A DNA stretch of 64,000 nt, taken from Pseudomonas nitroreducens. Its GTDB lineage: Bacteria > Pseudomonadota > Gammaproteobacteria > Pseudomonadales > Pseudomonadaceae. Below are positions 1 to 9,595 of this stretch, in pieces. Numbering within the stretch: the first letter of the stretch is position 1; the number at the start of each line of letters is the position of its first letter. The translations under genes and the position numbers were made by a program. The stretch spans positions 1 through 64,000 of the forward strand of contig NZ_JACHLI010000021.1 of assembly GCF_014204515.1 (NCBI RefSeq). Direction: 5' to 3'. The notes beneath the pieces were generated by a model that did no database searches, had not been told where the DNA came from, and was given only the letters and a program-made list of their open reading frames with translations.

Positions 1-48
1 GAGGACTATGAAGCCCTGCTGCCCTGGATCCTCAACGCGACTGAGTAA
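1..48 (+). CDS. IS66-family transposase, C-terminal tail (partial)
   Basis: Only the last 15 codons and the TAA stop (46-48) lie in the window. The frame open from base 1 reads EDYEALLPWILNATE. The DYEALLPW segment resembles the short C-terminal element that ends many IS66-family TnpC transposases. Placement next to an IS66-like terminal sequence at 93 supports the call. The rest of the gene is outside the window, so the family assignment rests on this motif and on the terminus. Confidence 0.6.
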   Translation, partial: EDYEALLPWILNATE

Positions 49-93
49 CTGCGCCTACTCGCATCGCAAGGACGTCGTCAATCAAGCGCTTAC
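1..93 (+). mobile_element. Right end of an IS66-family insertion sequence
   Basis: After the transposase stop, 45 bases lead to a terminus ending AAGCGCTTAC at 93. IS66-family elements typically begin GTAAGCG, so their right ends read CGCTTAC, as seen here. The next base starts sequence in frame with the autotransporter repeats. IS66 elements usually duplicate 8 bp of target, which would be CCCTCAAC at 94-101. The left end and left flank are not visible, so the duplication cannot be confirmed. Confidence 0.6.
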
Positions 94-95
94 CC

Positions 96-3000
96 CTCAA
101 CAGCAGCACGTCGACCACCCTGAACAACGCCATCAACCTGAACGCCAACCTGACCGCCGGTGGCTCCAATGCGTTGACCCTTGGCGGGGTGATCAGCGGC
201 AATGCCGGCCTGCTCAAGACCGGCCTGTCGAGCCTGACACTGAGCGGCAACAACAACTACAGCGGCAACACATCGCTGAGTGCCGGCTCACTGATTGTCG
301 GCTCCAACACCGCACTGGGCACAGGCGTCCTGAACGCCGCCAGCGGTACCCAGCTCGATGCCAGCACTGCCACGTCGCTGGCGAACAACATCAACCTCGG
401 TGGCAACCTGACCCTGGGGGGCAGCAATGCGCTGACCCTCGGTGGTGTCGTGGCCGGTGTCGGGGGGCTGGTCAAGAACGGATCCGCCGACCTGACGCTC
501 AACGTTGCCAACACCTACTTCGGTAACACAGCGCTGAACGCCGGCAAGCTCATCGTCGGCAGCAATACAGCGCTGGGCACTGGTGCGCTGAACGCAGCGG
601 CCGGCACCACGCTGGATACCAACACGGCGGTCAACCTGGGCAACGCCGTCAACCTCGCCGGCGCCCTGAATATCGGCGGTTCGGCTGATCTGTCACTGGC
701 AGGGACGGTCAACGGCGCGGGCGGCCTGGTGAAAAATGGCGCGGCCAATCTGACGCTCAACGGTGCCAGCGGCTACCTCGGCGGTACTACGCTGAACGCC
801 GGCAAACTGACCGTCGGCAACAGCTCGGCGCTGGGTTTGGGGGCTCTGACCGTTGGCGGCGCATCGACGCTGGACAGCAATTCGTCGCTGGTCAATCTCA
901 ACAATGGCGTCACCCTCAACGCCGGGCTCACCGTCGCTGGCTCCCAGGACCTGGCCCTGGGCGGCGTGGTCAGCGGCACAGGTGCGCTCATCAAGAATGG
1001 CGCGGCCAATCTGACCCTCAATGGCATCAACACCTTCCAGGGTGGCACCACGCTCAATGCCGGCACGCTGACCCTTGGCAATTCCGGTGCCCTGGGCAAC
1101 GGCAAATTGACCGTTGGCGGGGCGGCGACGCTGGACAACAGCTCGCCTCTCGCCCTTGGCAACAACATTGACCTGAACGCCGACTTGTCTTTGGCTGGCA
1201 ACAATTCCCTGGTGCTCGCAGGTTCGATCGGCGGCTCCGGCGGCCTGACCAAGAATGGCCTCGATGACCTCATGCTGGTGGGCAACAACACCTTCACGGG
1301 TGCACTGAATATCGCCTCCGGCAGCGTCACTACCCTGAGCAGCGGGGCGCTGGGCAACACCTCGGGGGTCGACATCAGCGCCGGTGCCAGCCTTAATCTC
1401 AACGGCAACGCGAGCGTGGGGCTGCTCAGCGGCAGCGGCAGCGTACAGACCGGTAGCGGCAGCCTGCTGACGGTGGGCAGCAGCAACGGCAACAGCACCT
1501 TCTCCGGCGATCTCAGTGGCAACGGCTCACTGAGCAAAATCGGCAGCGGTATCTTCACCCTCAGCGGGATCAACGGCATTACCGGCGACACCACGGTCGA
1601 TGGCGGTACGCTGAACCTCAGCGGCTCGCTGGCCAGCTCGCAGCTCACCGTCAACAACGGCGCAACCCTGACCGGCACCGGCTCGGCACTCGGTGCGGTC
1701 ACGGTCAATAATGGCGCTCACCTGGCGCTGTCGTCGGGCAATACCCTGAGTGCCGGTTCGCTGCTCCTCAGCTCCAACAGCAACGTCGACGTCACACTCG
1801 GTGCCCCGTCAACCACATCGTTGATGGATGTCAGCGGCAACGTGACCCTCGATGGCAAGCTCAATGTCACCGATGTCGGCGGTTTCGGCGCTGGCGTGTA
1901 TCGCTTGTTCAACTACACCGGCGCCCTGGTCGACCAGGGCCTGGATGTGACCAGCGTGCCGGATGGTTTCGGCCTCAGCGACCTGTTGGTACAAACGGCG
2001 ATCGGCAACCAGATCAACCTGCTGGTTTCGGCCCCGAATGCCAACATCCGCTTCTGGGATGGCAGCCAGACCATTCCCAACGGTGCGATCGATGGCGGCA
2101 GCGGCACCTGGAACGCCGGTGGCACCAACTGGACCAACGCCAACGGCACGCTCAACCAGACCTGGGCTGGCGACTTCGCCGTGTTCCAGGGCAATGCCGG
2201 CACCGTGTCGGTCAATGGCACGCAGCTGTTCACCGGCCTGCAGTTCGCTACCGATGGCTACAACCTGGTCAACGGCGTAGCGGGGCAGCTGACCGCCGTC
2301 AACGGCACTGCCGGTACCACGGCGGTGCGGGTCGATCCGGGGGTGACGGGCACCATTGGCGTCAACATCGATGGCAGCGGCATTCTCAACAAGCTCGACG
2401 CTGGCACCCTGGTGCTCAACGGCGCCAACAGCTACAGCGGCGGCACGCAACTGGACGGCGGCACTCTGGTCGTCGGCAGCAACAGCGCATTGGGCAGCGG
2501 CGCACTCACCGCCAACGCCGGCACGCAGCTGGACAGCAATACAGCAGTCACCCTGAGCAACGCCGCAACGCTCAACGGCAACCTGACGGTGCTCGGCAGT
2601 AATGCGCTGGCCCTCAACGGCGTGATCGGCGGCAGCGGTGGCTTGATCAAGAACGGTTCGGCCAGCCTGACCCTCGGCGGCAACAACGCCTTCCTCGGGC
2701 CGGTGGCCCTGAACGCGGGCAATCTGATTCTGGCGTCGAACAGCGCCCTGGGCTCGGCCACCCTGAACGCGGCGAACGGCACCACTCTGGATGCCAGCAG
2801 CGCCGTTTCAGCGAACAACGCAGTCAACCTGGCCGGTAACCTGGGCATTGTCGGCAGCGGCAACCTGACCCTGGCCGGCACCATCAACGGCGCCGGCAGC
2901 CTGACCAAGAACGGCGCGGGCAACCTGACCCTGAGCGGCAGCAACAACTTCCTCGGCGGCGTCACGCTGAACGCCGGCAGCCTGACCGCCGGCAGCAATA

Positions 3001-6000
3001 CGGCACTGGGCCTGGGCAACCTCACCGTGGCGGGTGCTGCAGCGCTGGACAGCAATGGCGCGATGAGCCTGGGCAACAACCTGGTACTCAACGCCAACCT
3101 GACCAACACCGGCAGCAACGACCTGAGCCTGAATGGCGTCGTCAGCGGCACTGGCGGCCTGGTGAAAAACGGTGCGTCGAGCCTGACGCTCAACGGCATC
3201 AACACCTACAGTGGCGCCACCACGCTCAACGGCGGCACCCTGACCCTCGGCACCAGCGCCGCGCTGGGCAGTGGTGCGCTGACCGTGGCGGGGGCTTCGA
3301 GCCTCGACAACAGCGCACCGCTGACGCTGGCCAATGACATCAACGTCAACGCCAACCTGGGGCTGGCCGGCAACAACAACCTGAACCTGGCCGGCGTGAT
3401 CGCCGGCGCCGGCACCCTGACCAAGCAGGGTCTGTCCGATGTGACGCTGAGCGGCAACAACACCTTCAACGGCACCTTCGATGTGCAGTCCGGCAGCCTG
3501 ACCACCTTGAGCAGCTCGGCGCTGGGCAGCAACGCCGCGGTCAACCTTGGCGGCGGTGCAGTATTCAATCTGGGCGCCTCGGGCAGCCTCGGCGCGCTGA
3601 CCGGCAGCGGTACTGCACTGATCGGCACCGGCACTACCCTGAGCGTTGGCAGCAACAACCAGAGCAGCACCTTTGCCGGTGCTCTCAATGGAATCGGCGC
3701 GCTGAGCAAACTCGGCAGCGACACCCTGACCCTGAACGGCATCAGCAATCTGACCGGCAACACCACGGTCAACGCCGGCACCCTGTTGGTCAACGGCTCG
3801 CTGGCGAGCGCCAACGTGCAGGTCAACAGCGGCGCCACACTGGGCGGCAGCGGCAGCCTGGGCGGTGCAGTCGACATCGCCGATGGCGGTCACCTGGCCC
3901 TGGCCACCGGCAGCACCTTGTCGGTGGATTCGCTGGTACTCAACGCCAACTCGAACCTCGACGTCGCGCTGGGCGCGCCAGTGAACGGCGGCGGCACAGG
4001 GCTGCTGAACGTGGGCGGCAACCTGACCCTCGACGGCACTCTCAATGTCAGCGACGCCGGTGGCTTTGGCAGCGGTGTGTACCGTCTCGCCAATTACGCC
4101 GGAGGCCTGACCGACAATGGCCTGCTGATCGGCAGCGTGCCAGGCAGCGTCATCCCCGGCGACCTGCAGCTGCAAACCGTCATCGCCAATCAGGTCAACC
4201 TGCTGGTCACCAGCCCCGGCGTCACCGTGCAGTTCTGGGACGGCAGCCAACTGGCGGCCAACGGCGCTATCGACGGCGGCAGCGGTACCTGGAGCGCCGG
4301 CAACACCAACTGGACCCGCGTCGACGGCGCGCTGAACCAGTCCTGGGCCAACAGCTTCGCGGTATTCCAGGGCAGCGCCGGCAGCGTGACGGTCGACGGC
4401 ACGCAGAACATCACCGGCCTGCAGTTCGTCACCGATGGCTACAGCCTGCAGAGCGGTGCGGCCGGGGCCTTGAATCTGCTGAACGGCTCACTCGGTAACG
4501 CCACGGTGCGGGTCGACCCGAACGTCACCGCCACCCTCGGCGTGGCGCTCACCGGCAGCGGCACCCTGGGCAAGTACGACAGTGGCACCCTGGTGCTCAC
4601 CGGCAACAACAGCTACAGCGGCGGCACCGCGCTCAATGGCGGCAAGCTGGTCGTGGGTAACGCTGGCGCGCTGGGCAGCGGCGCCCTGACCGCGGCCGCT
4701 GGCACCCACCTGGACAACAGCTCGGCGCTGGCCCTGAACAACGCCGTGGTACTCAACGGTGGGTTGACCCTCGACGGTAGCCACGACCTGACCTTGGCTG
4801 GCGTGGTCAGCGGCAATGGCTCGCTGACCAAGCAGGGCGGCAGCACCCTGACGCTCAATGGCGTCAACACATACAGCGGCGGCACCCAGCTCAACGGCGG
4901 CACGCTGGTACTGGGCAACGCCGACGCGCTGGGCAGCGGCAGCCTGACCGTGGCGGACGGCACCACCCTGGAGAACAGCGCAGCCCTGACAGTGAGCAAC
5001 GCGGTATCGCTCAACGGCGATCTCGCCCTCGCTGGCAGCCATGACCTGACCCTGGCCGGCGCCATCAGCGGCAACGGCTCGCTGACCAAGCAAGGCGCCA
5101 GCGACCTTACCCTGAGCGGCAACAACAGCTTCAGCGGCATGCTCAACGTGCTCGCCGGCTCCCTGACCCTGAGCGGCACCAATGCCCTGGGCAATGCCCT
5201 GCTGAACGTCGGCAGCGCTGCCGACGTTGCCCTTGGCGGCTCGACCGTGCTCGAAGCACTGAGCGGCTCGGGCGACCTCAGCCTCGCTTCGGGCAGCCAG
5301 CTGCAGGTCGGCAGCAACGACGCCAATAGCACCTACGACGGCACCCTGAGTGGCGCCGGCAGTCTGACCAAGACCGGCAAGGGCAAACTGGTGCTCAACG
5401 GCCAGTCGAGCATTGGCGGCGGCACCCAGGTCAACGCCGGTAGCCTGGTGGTCGGCGGTGCACGCGGCAGCAGCGCGACTCTGGCCAGCGATGTGCAGGT
5501 CGCCAGCGGCGCATTGCTCGGTGGCCACGGCACCATCATCGGTGATGTCGGCGTTGCCAATGGCGCGACCCTCAACCCGGGCAACTCCATCGGCACGCTG
5601 CACGTGAACGGCGACGTCAACCTGGCTGCTGGCTCAAACCTGGAAATAGAAGCCAATCCTGACGGCAGCTCGGACCAGCTCATCGCCACCGGTACCGTCA
5701 GCGTCGCCGGCGCCAATCTCAAGCTGCTCGCCGGTGCCGGTGACTGGGCGCCCAGCACCAGCTACGGCATCATCCAGGCCGCCGCACTCAACGGGACATT
5801 CGCCAGCGTCAGCAGCAACCTGGCGTTCCTCACACCGGAGCTGGCCTACAGCGCGACCGGCGTGCAACTGACCCTGGAGCGCAACGAAGTCAGCTTTGTC
5901 TCGGTCGGCCGTACCTACAACCAGCGCGCAGCCGCCGCTGGCGTCGAGTCGCTGGGCTCGGGGAGCCTGTATAGCGCCATCAGTGCGCTCACTGCCGAGC

Positions 6001-6989
6001 AGGCGCAGGATGCCTACGACAGCCTTTCCGGCGAGCTGCATGCCAGCACGCAAGGCGCTCTGTTCGATGACAGCCGTTACCTGCGCGATGCCGTTGGCCA
6101 ACGCCTGCGTGCGGCCCAGGGACAGGCCTCGACTGACGCCATTCTGCACACCGACGCCGACAGCGGCATGACCTTCTGGCTGCAAGGCTACGGCGGCTGG
6201 GGCGACAATAGCGGCAACAGCAATACCGCGCGCCTGGATCACGACAGCCGCGGCACCCTGCTGGGTATCGACCTGCCAGTGAACGACAACTGGCGCATCG
6301 GTGTGGCGGCGGGCTATGGCACCAGCAAGCTCGACGTCGACGCGCGCAACTCCTCGGCCGAGATCGACAGCACCTCGCTGACGCTGTTCGCTTCCGGCCA
6401 GTGGGACGCCATCAACCTGCGCCTGGGTGCCTCGCATGCCTGGAACGACATCGACAGCAGCCGTCACGTCCAGGCCGGCGGTATCGCCGAGCACGACAAG
6501 GCCAGCTACGACGCCAACACCAGCCAGGTCTTCGGCGAACTGGGCTACGCCATCGCCGCCGGCGACTTCACCCTGGAGCCTTTCGCCGGCCTGGCCCACG
6601 TCAAGGTCGACAGCGACAGTTTCAAGGAGCACGGCGGCAGCACCGCTCTGCGCAGCGACAGCGAGAAGGACGAGGTGACCTACGGCACCCTCGGCCTGCA
6701 CGCCTCGACGGCGCTGACCACGGTGGGTTCGGTGCCGCTCGCGCTGCAAGGAACGCTGGGCTGGCAGCATGCCTTCGACGACCTCGATCCGAAGCGCCAG
6801 CTGTCGTTTGCCGGTGGCGACTCGTTCACCGTCAAGGGCACGCCGCTGGCGCAGGACACCGCACTGGCGGAACTGGGCGTGACGGCGCAGGTCGCCAGTG
6901 GCACCACGGTGGGCCTGGGGTATTCCGGGCAATTCGGCGACGGCTACAAGGACAACGGCATTCGCCTGGGGCTGAATGTGAGCTTCTGA
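96..6989 (+). CDS. Autotransporter with PATR repeat passenger, 5' end removed by IS insertion
   Basis: The frame is open from just after the IS terminus; the first usable start is the TTG at 174 (2271 residues from there). There is no signal peptide, so this is the 3' part of a type V secretion protein. The passenger is almost wholly beta-helix repeats of the autotransporter-associated (PATR) type, recurring as GGTTLNAGTLTLGNSGALG and LTLxGVxSGxGxLxKxG patterns. The C-terminal ~270 residues, from about MTFWLQGYGG (nt 6169), form the 12-strand outer-membrane barrel and end in the usual terminal Phe (NVSF). Predicted role: surface-displayed or secreted adhesin or biofilm protein. Unless its 5' portion survives upstream of the IS and is spliced by recombination, this copy should be inactive. 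Several long antisense frames over it are composition artefacts. Confidence 0.85.
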   Translation, partial: LNSSTSTTLNNAINLNANLTAGGSNALTLGGVISGNAGLLKTGLSSLTLSGNNNYSGNTSLSAGSLIVGSNTALGTGVLNAASGTQLDASTATSLANNINLGGNLTLGGSNALTLGGVVAGVGGLVKNGSADLTLNVANTYFGNTALNAGKLIVGSNTALGTGALNAAAGTTLDTNTAVNLGNAVNLAGALNIGGSADLSLAGTVNGAGGLVKNGAANLTLNGASGYLGGTTLNAGKLTVGNSSALGLGALTVGGASTLDSNSSLVNLNNGVTLNAGLTVAGSQDLALGGVVSGTGALIKNGAANLTLNGINTFQGGTTLNAGTLTLGNSGALGNGKLTVGGAATLDNSSPLALGNNIDLNADLSLAGNNSLVLAGSIGGSGGLTKNGLDDLMLVGNNTFTGALNIASGSVTTLSSGALGNTSGVDISAGASLNLNGNASVGLLSGSGSVQTGSGSLLTVGSSNGNSTFSGDLSGNGSLSKIGSGIFTLSGINGITGDTTVDGGTLNLSGSLASSQLTVNNGATLTGTGSALGAVTVNNGAHLALSSGNTLSAGSLLLSSNSNVDVTLGAPSTTSLMDVSGNVTLDGKLNVTDVGGFGAGVYRLFNYTGALVDQGLDVTSVPDGFGLSDLLVQTAIGNQINLLVSAPNANIRFWDGSQTIPNGAIDGGSGTWNAGGTNWTNANGTLNQTWAGDFAVFQGNAGTVSVNGTQLFTGLQFATDGYNLVNGVAGQLTAVNGTAGTTAVRVDPGVTGTIGVNIDGSGILNKLDAGTLVLNGANSYSGGTQLDGGTLVVGSNSALGSGALTANAGTQLDSNTAVTLSNAATLNGNLTVLGSNALALNGVIGGSGGLIKNGSASLTLGGNNAFLGPVALNAGNLILASNSALGSATLNAANGTTLDASSAVSANNAVNLAGNLGIVGSGNLTLAGTINGAGSLTKNGAGNLTLSGSNNFLGGVTLNAGSLTAGSNTALGLGNLTVAGAAALDSNGAMSLGNNLVLNANLTNTGSNDLSLNGVVSGTGGLVKNGASSLTLNGINTYSGATTLNGGTLTLGTSAALGSGALTVAGASSLDNSAPLTLANDINVNANLGLAGNNNLNLAGVIAGAGTLTKQGLSDVTLSGNNTFNGTFDVQSGSLTTLSSSALGSNAAVNLGGGAVFNLGASGSLGALTGSGTALIGTGTTLSVGSNNQSSTFAGALNGIGALSKLGSDTLTLNGISNLTGNTTVNAGTLLVNGSLASANVQVNSGATLGGSGSLGGAVDIADGGHLALATGSTLSVDSLVLNANSNLDVALGAPVNGGGTGLLNVGGNLTLDGTLNVSDAGGFGSGVYRLANYAGGLTDNGLLIGSVPGSVIPGDLQLQTVIANQVNLLVTSPGVTVQFWDGSQLAANGAIDGGSGTWSAGNTNWTRVDGALNQSWANSFAVFQGSAGSVTVDGTQNITGLQFVTDGYSLQSGAAGALNLLNGSLGNATVRVDPNVTATLGVALTGSGTLGKYDSGTLVLTGNNSYSGGTALNGGKLVVGNAGALGSGALTAAAGTHLDNSSALALNNAVVLNGGLTLDGSHDLTLAGVVSGNGSLTKQGGSTLTLNGVNTYSGGTQLNGGTLVLGNADALGSGSLTVADGTTLENSAALTVSNAVSLNGDLALAGSHDLTLAGAISGNGSLTKQGASDLTLSGNNSFSGMLNVLAGSLTLSGTNALGNALLNVGSAADVALGGSTVLEALSGSGDLSLASGSQLQVGSNDANSTYDGTLSGAGSLTKTGKGKLVLNGQSSIGGGTQVNAGSLVVGGARGSSATLASDVQVASGALLGGHGTIIGDVGVANGATLNPGNSIGTLHVNGDVNLAAGSNLEIEANPDGSSDQLIATGTVSVAGANLKLLAGAGDWAPSTSYGIIQAAALNGTFASVSSNLAFLTPELAYSATGVQLTLERNEVSFVSVGRTYNQRAAAAGVESLGSGSLYSAISALTAEQAQDAYDSLSGELHASTQGALFDDSRYLRDAVGQRLRAAQGQASTDAILHTDADSGMTFWLQGYGGWGDNSGNSNTARLDHDSRGTLLGIDLPVNDNWRIGVAAGYGTSKLDVDARNSSAEIDSTSLTLFASGQWDAINLRLGASHAWNDIDSSRHVQAGGIAEHDKASYDANTSQVFGELGYAIAAGDFTLEPFAGLAHVKVDSDSFKEHGGSTALRSDSEKDEVTYGTLGLHASTALTTVGSVPLALQGTLGWQHAFDDLDPKRQLSFAGGDSFTVKGTPLAQDTALAELGVTAQVASGTTVGLGYSGQFGDGYKDNGIRLGLNVSF
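430..4790 (+). repeat. Two tandem ~2.18-kb super-repeats inside the autotransporter passenger
   Basis: Landmark segments recur at fixed spacing. TTCTGGGA(T/C)GGCAGCCA occurs at 2052 and 4233, 2181 nt (727 codons) apart. The flanking order also repeats: NGINT(F/Y), TTLSSxALG, NSTF/SSTF, VDGG, GGFGxGVYRL, FWDGSQ, AIDGGSGTW, GLQFxTDGY, VRVDPxVT. A third, partial unit follows 4790 before the barrel. Copies are diverged at the residue level, so the duplication is not very recent. Confidence 0.8.
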
Positions 6990-7417
6990 GCCCGACTCGT
7001 TAAGCGCCCGCTACGGGCCGGCAGCTGACTCAGGAGAGAGGTCTTCACTCGTGCTCGGTGCTCGTAGCGGACAACGTGGCTGACGCTGCAAGGGCTGTCG
7101 GCCATGCGCAACGGTGGGGGTGCGCCTCGCTCCGGGAGAACTGTGCCGTGAAGCAGCGGCCGCTTCTGGCGCCGCTCCGAATGCCATCGGGAAGCCGGCC
7201 TTGCCGTGCCGATGGCAGGCGGGGTGTCGAGCGCCGCCGGTTCTGTAGCGAGCGGAGATGCCCGCTCGAAGTCGGGGTTGAGTCTACGCCGACGAAGTCC
7301 GGGCAGCTCTACAGGTAACGCACGTTCTTCCAGCAGTCACCGGTGCTTGGTTGGCCGCTCTGGCTGGCCGGCGCGGCTGGCTCGCGCGGCCGGACAGACG
7401 ATGCGCCGCGGGTCTGA
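6990..7417. other. Intergenic region, 428 bases, no gene seen
   Basis: This lies between the convergent autotransporter and diguanylate cyclase genes. A small GCCCG-CTA-CGGGC hairpin at 7006-7018 follows the autotransporter stop but has no T-run, so it is at best a weak terminator. No supported coding region or repeat was recognised. Confidence 0.5.
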
Positions 7418-8605
7418 TCAACCCCGCGCAGCCGTTGCGGACTCGGGGGAGTGCCGGTCGGCAACACGATTGCGCCCCGCGCTCTTGCCGCGGTACAGCG
7501 CGGCATCGGCCTGCTGCAGGTAGTCGTCGAAGGCGTAGGGGTTGTCGAAGGCCTCGGAGACGCCGAGCGTGGCGGTGCAGCGGATCGGCTGAGCGGGGCC
7601 GATGCCGGGCATTTCGCTGTGCTCGATGGCCGTGCGGATGCGCTCCGCCAGGTGCAGGGCGCCGTTGTCGTCGGTGCCGAAGGCGACCAGGACGAACTCT
7701 TCGCCACCCAGGCGGCAGATCAGGTCACCCTGGCGAGCCGTGGCCTGGAGGACGCCGGCGACATGGCACAGCACCAGGTCGCCCACCTTGTGTCCATGGG
7801 TATCGTTGATCCGCTTGAAGTGGTCGATATCCACGATCACCAGGTAGGCCGGCCCCGCGCTGGCCGAGTCGAAGTGCGCCTTCAGCCCCTCGGTCAGCCC
7901 GCGCCGGTTCAGCAGCCGGGTGAGCGGGTCATGGGCGGCCATCCTGCGCAGTTCGTCGGTGAGGCGGCGCAGCACCAGCCAGACGGCGCAAGGCGGAAGC
8001 ACGGTGCCGAGGAAGGACATGTAGAGGTAGAAGACCTTCTGGAAGCCACTGTCCATATCCAGCGCGGCCAGGCCGTGCTGGAGGATCATCACGAACTTCG
8101 CGGCGTTCAGCACGCAGATGCCGCCGATCAGGACGGCCGATACCAGCATCTCCACCCGCAGGTCGCGAGCGACGCTGCGTCGGGCCAGCAACACGGCGAT
8201 GGTCATGCCCAGGAAGAGCAGGGCGCACGACGCTGCCAGCAGTGCATGGCGCGCGGCGCCGCCGAGCGTCGATTGCACCACGACCTGCAGAACCGTGTAG
8301 ACCAGCGCCAGGCTGAGCAGGGGCCGCCACACCGCGGTCGGCCGATCGAAGAAGCGCATCGCGCCCAGGACGTAGGCGACCGGGGCGCAAAGCGTCATCG
8401 TGTGGTTGACCAGGCTCAGCGCGTCCCCGCTGGCAGAGCCGCCGATCAACTGCAGGATGTAGGCGAGCCCGAGCAGCAGATTGCCCAGGGCGAAGACTTC
8501 CATGCCCATTTTCCGGCCGTTGAGCCGGGTGCTGATCAGCAGGAACATCACGCAGAAGCACAGCAGGTGCACGCAGAGCATGCTGAGGATGACAGTGGAG
8601 ACCAT
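7418..8605 (-). CDS. Membrane-bound diguanylate cyclase (GGDEF)
   Basis: Makes c-di-GMP from two GTP. The N-terminal ~200 residues hold about six hydrophobic segments (a MASE-like sensor, family not recognised). The C-terminal GGDEF domain shows DPLTRLLNRRG, DIDHFKRIND and an intact GGEEF active site. RQGD lies exactly five residues before GGEEF, so a product-inhibition I-site is present. There is no EAL domain. The start chosen is MVSTVILSML at 8605; an in-frame upstream extension reads as non-hydrophobic, low-complexity sequence. 395 aa. Likely an inner-membrane enzyme favouring attachment or biofilm; the signal is unknown. Confidence 0.88.
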   Translation of the reverse strand: MVSTVILSMLCVHLLCFCVMFLLISTRLNGRKMGMEVFALGNLLLGLAYILQLIGGSASGDALSLVNHTMTLCAPVAYVLGAMRFFDRPTAVWRPLLSLALVYTVLQVVVQSTLGGAARHALLAASCALLFLGMTIAVLLARRSVARDLRVEMLVSAVLIGGICVLNAAKFVMILQHGLAALDMDSGFQKVFYLYMSFLGTVLPPCAVWLVLRRLTDELRRMAAHDPLTRLLNRRGLTEGLKAHFDSASAGPAYLVIVDIDHFKRINDTHGHKVGDLVLCHVAGVLQATARQGDLICRLGGEEFVLVAFGTDDNGALHLAERIRTAIEHSEMPGIGPAQPIRCTATLGVSEAFDNPYAFDDYLQQADAALYRGKSAGRNRVADRHSPESATAARG

Positions 8606-8909
8606 GGGTTCGCGTCGCTGAAGGCACTGCAAAAGGGAGGCGAATGCAGGAGCAGGGGGGAACGCGCGGGCTGATTCCCTGGCCGCCTCCCCACCCAGCG
8701 CTGCAGTCGCGGGCCCCGGCACCTAAGCACATGCGCCAGGGGAAGGCAATCCGCTATCACGGGCAAGGTCGAGGCGTCAGCGCGTGCGGGCGTGCAATGC
8801 CTGACGCATTGGCGCCGCCCGTACAACGCGCGGGGCAGGGCGCTGGGCCCTGGCCAGCGGCAGTTGCGGTTCGCCGGACCGACCCGCCAGCCGATGCGCC
8901 TCGATCCGC
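8606..8909. other. Intergenic region, 304 bases, no gene seen
   Basis: Lies upstream of the diguanylate cyclase and downstream of the lipoprotein gene, both on the minus strand. It should contain the cyclase promoter, but no clear -35/-10 pair or operator was recognised. Confidence 0.4.
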
Positions 8910-9338
8910 CTACTGCTTCGGATAGGCAAACGAGTAGGAATTGCAGGCGTCGCCCACGCTTTTCCAGGTCTTGAAATCGGTGATGACGTTCTGCGCATTG
9001 AAGGTCAGCTCCAGCCGGCATTCCTTGCCGTAGGTTTCCTCATAGGAGTGGGGCGTCACCATGACGCCGCCGGGAGTGGGGCCGGCGGACAGTTCGTTGT
9101 AGCCCTGGGTGCGGGTGAACTGTTCGCTGTAGATCCAGCGGGCCACCGAGTTGTTCTGCGCGTCCTTCACCACATCGCTGGGCTCGCCGAAGGTGTCCAC
9201 CGCTTCCTGCAGCGGGCGGCCCTCCCAGTCGGCGGCGTCCATGAGGTCCGGGATACCCTGGAAGTAGTGGGAGCAGCCGGCCAGCAGGGTGACGCCAAGG
9301 CCGAGGGCGGCGTGGAGCAGCAACGATCTTGCAGACAT
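8910..9338 (-). CDS. Small outer-membrane-type lipoprotein, family member 1
   Basis: 142 aa. The signal peptide ends in the lipobox LLAGC, with Cys 22 as the lipidated residue. The mature part has the block DWEGRPLQEAVDTFGEPSDV, an ARWIY strand, NELSAGPTPGG, and a DFKTWKS...CNSYSF end. The same blocks occur in the gene at 15352 and, more weakly, in the gene at 59505, so this is a paralogous family. The GEPSDV block recalls the G-x-P motif of small BamE-like lipoproteins, but I do not assign a function. Monocistronic as far as visible. Confidence 0.8.
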   Translation of the reverse strand: MSARSLLLHAALGLGVTLLAGCSHYFQGIPDLMDAADWEGRPLQEAVDTFGEPSDVVKDAQNNSVARWIYSEQFTRTQGYNELSAGPTPGGVMVTPHSYEETYGKECRLELTFNAQNVITDFKTWKSVGDACNSYSFAYPKQ

Positions 9339-9521
9339 GAATGATCCTTCATCGAATGTGAGCGATACGGGCTACAGGGTAGGGAGTTGACGGCCAGTGG
9401 TCCGTGCATTGGTCAGCGGATTCTGCCATTCGCCGATAGACAGCCCCACCTGCCGGTGGAGTTCCCTTCATCGCGAGCGGCCTGAAACCTGCCAGCGCAG
9501 TGGCTTTGCGTTCGTCGTGAT

Positions 9522-9546
9522 TTCTAAATTTAAATTGAATTTAGAA
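9522..9546. promoter_or_regulatory. AT-rich inverted repeat, likely TetR operator/promoter
   Basis: Perfect 9-bp arms TTCTAAATT (9522-9530) and AATTTAGAA (9538-9546) are separated by 7 bases, in strongly AT-rich DNA unlike the surroundings. It lies 50 bases before the TetR-family start, which is where an autoregulatory operator overlapping the promoter would be. That it is bound by this regulator is inferred. Confidence 0.6.
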
Positions 9547-9595
9547 TATGGCGAGCGCAAGCTGCCGTTCATTGTCCGCTCCAGCAGGAAATACC

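Noticed and set aside
430..4790. CRISPR-like or satellite repeat reading of the passenger DNA
   Set aside because: Units are in-frame, diverged protein repeats with no conserved spacer structure or cas genes.
2808..6932. Very long antisense open frames over the autotransporter gene
   Set aside because: They mirror Gly/Asn/Ala-rich repeat codons in GC-rich DNA, give low-complexity proteins with no domains, and vanish outside the repeat region.
7006..7018. Terminator after the autotransporter
   Set aside because: Only a 5-bp stem without a T-run; too weak to call with confidence.
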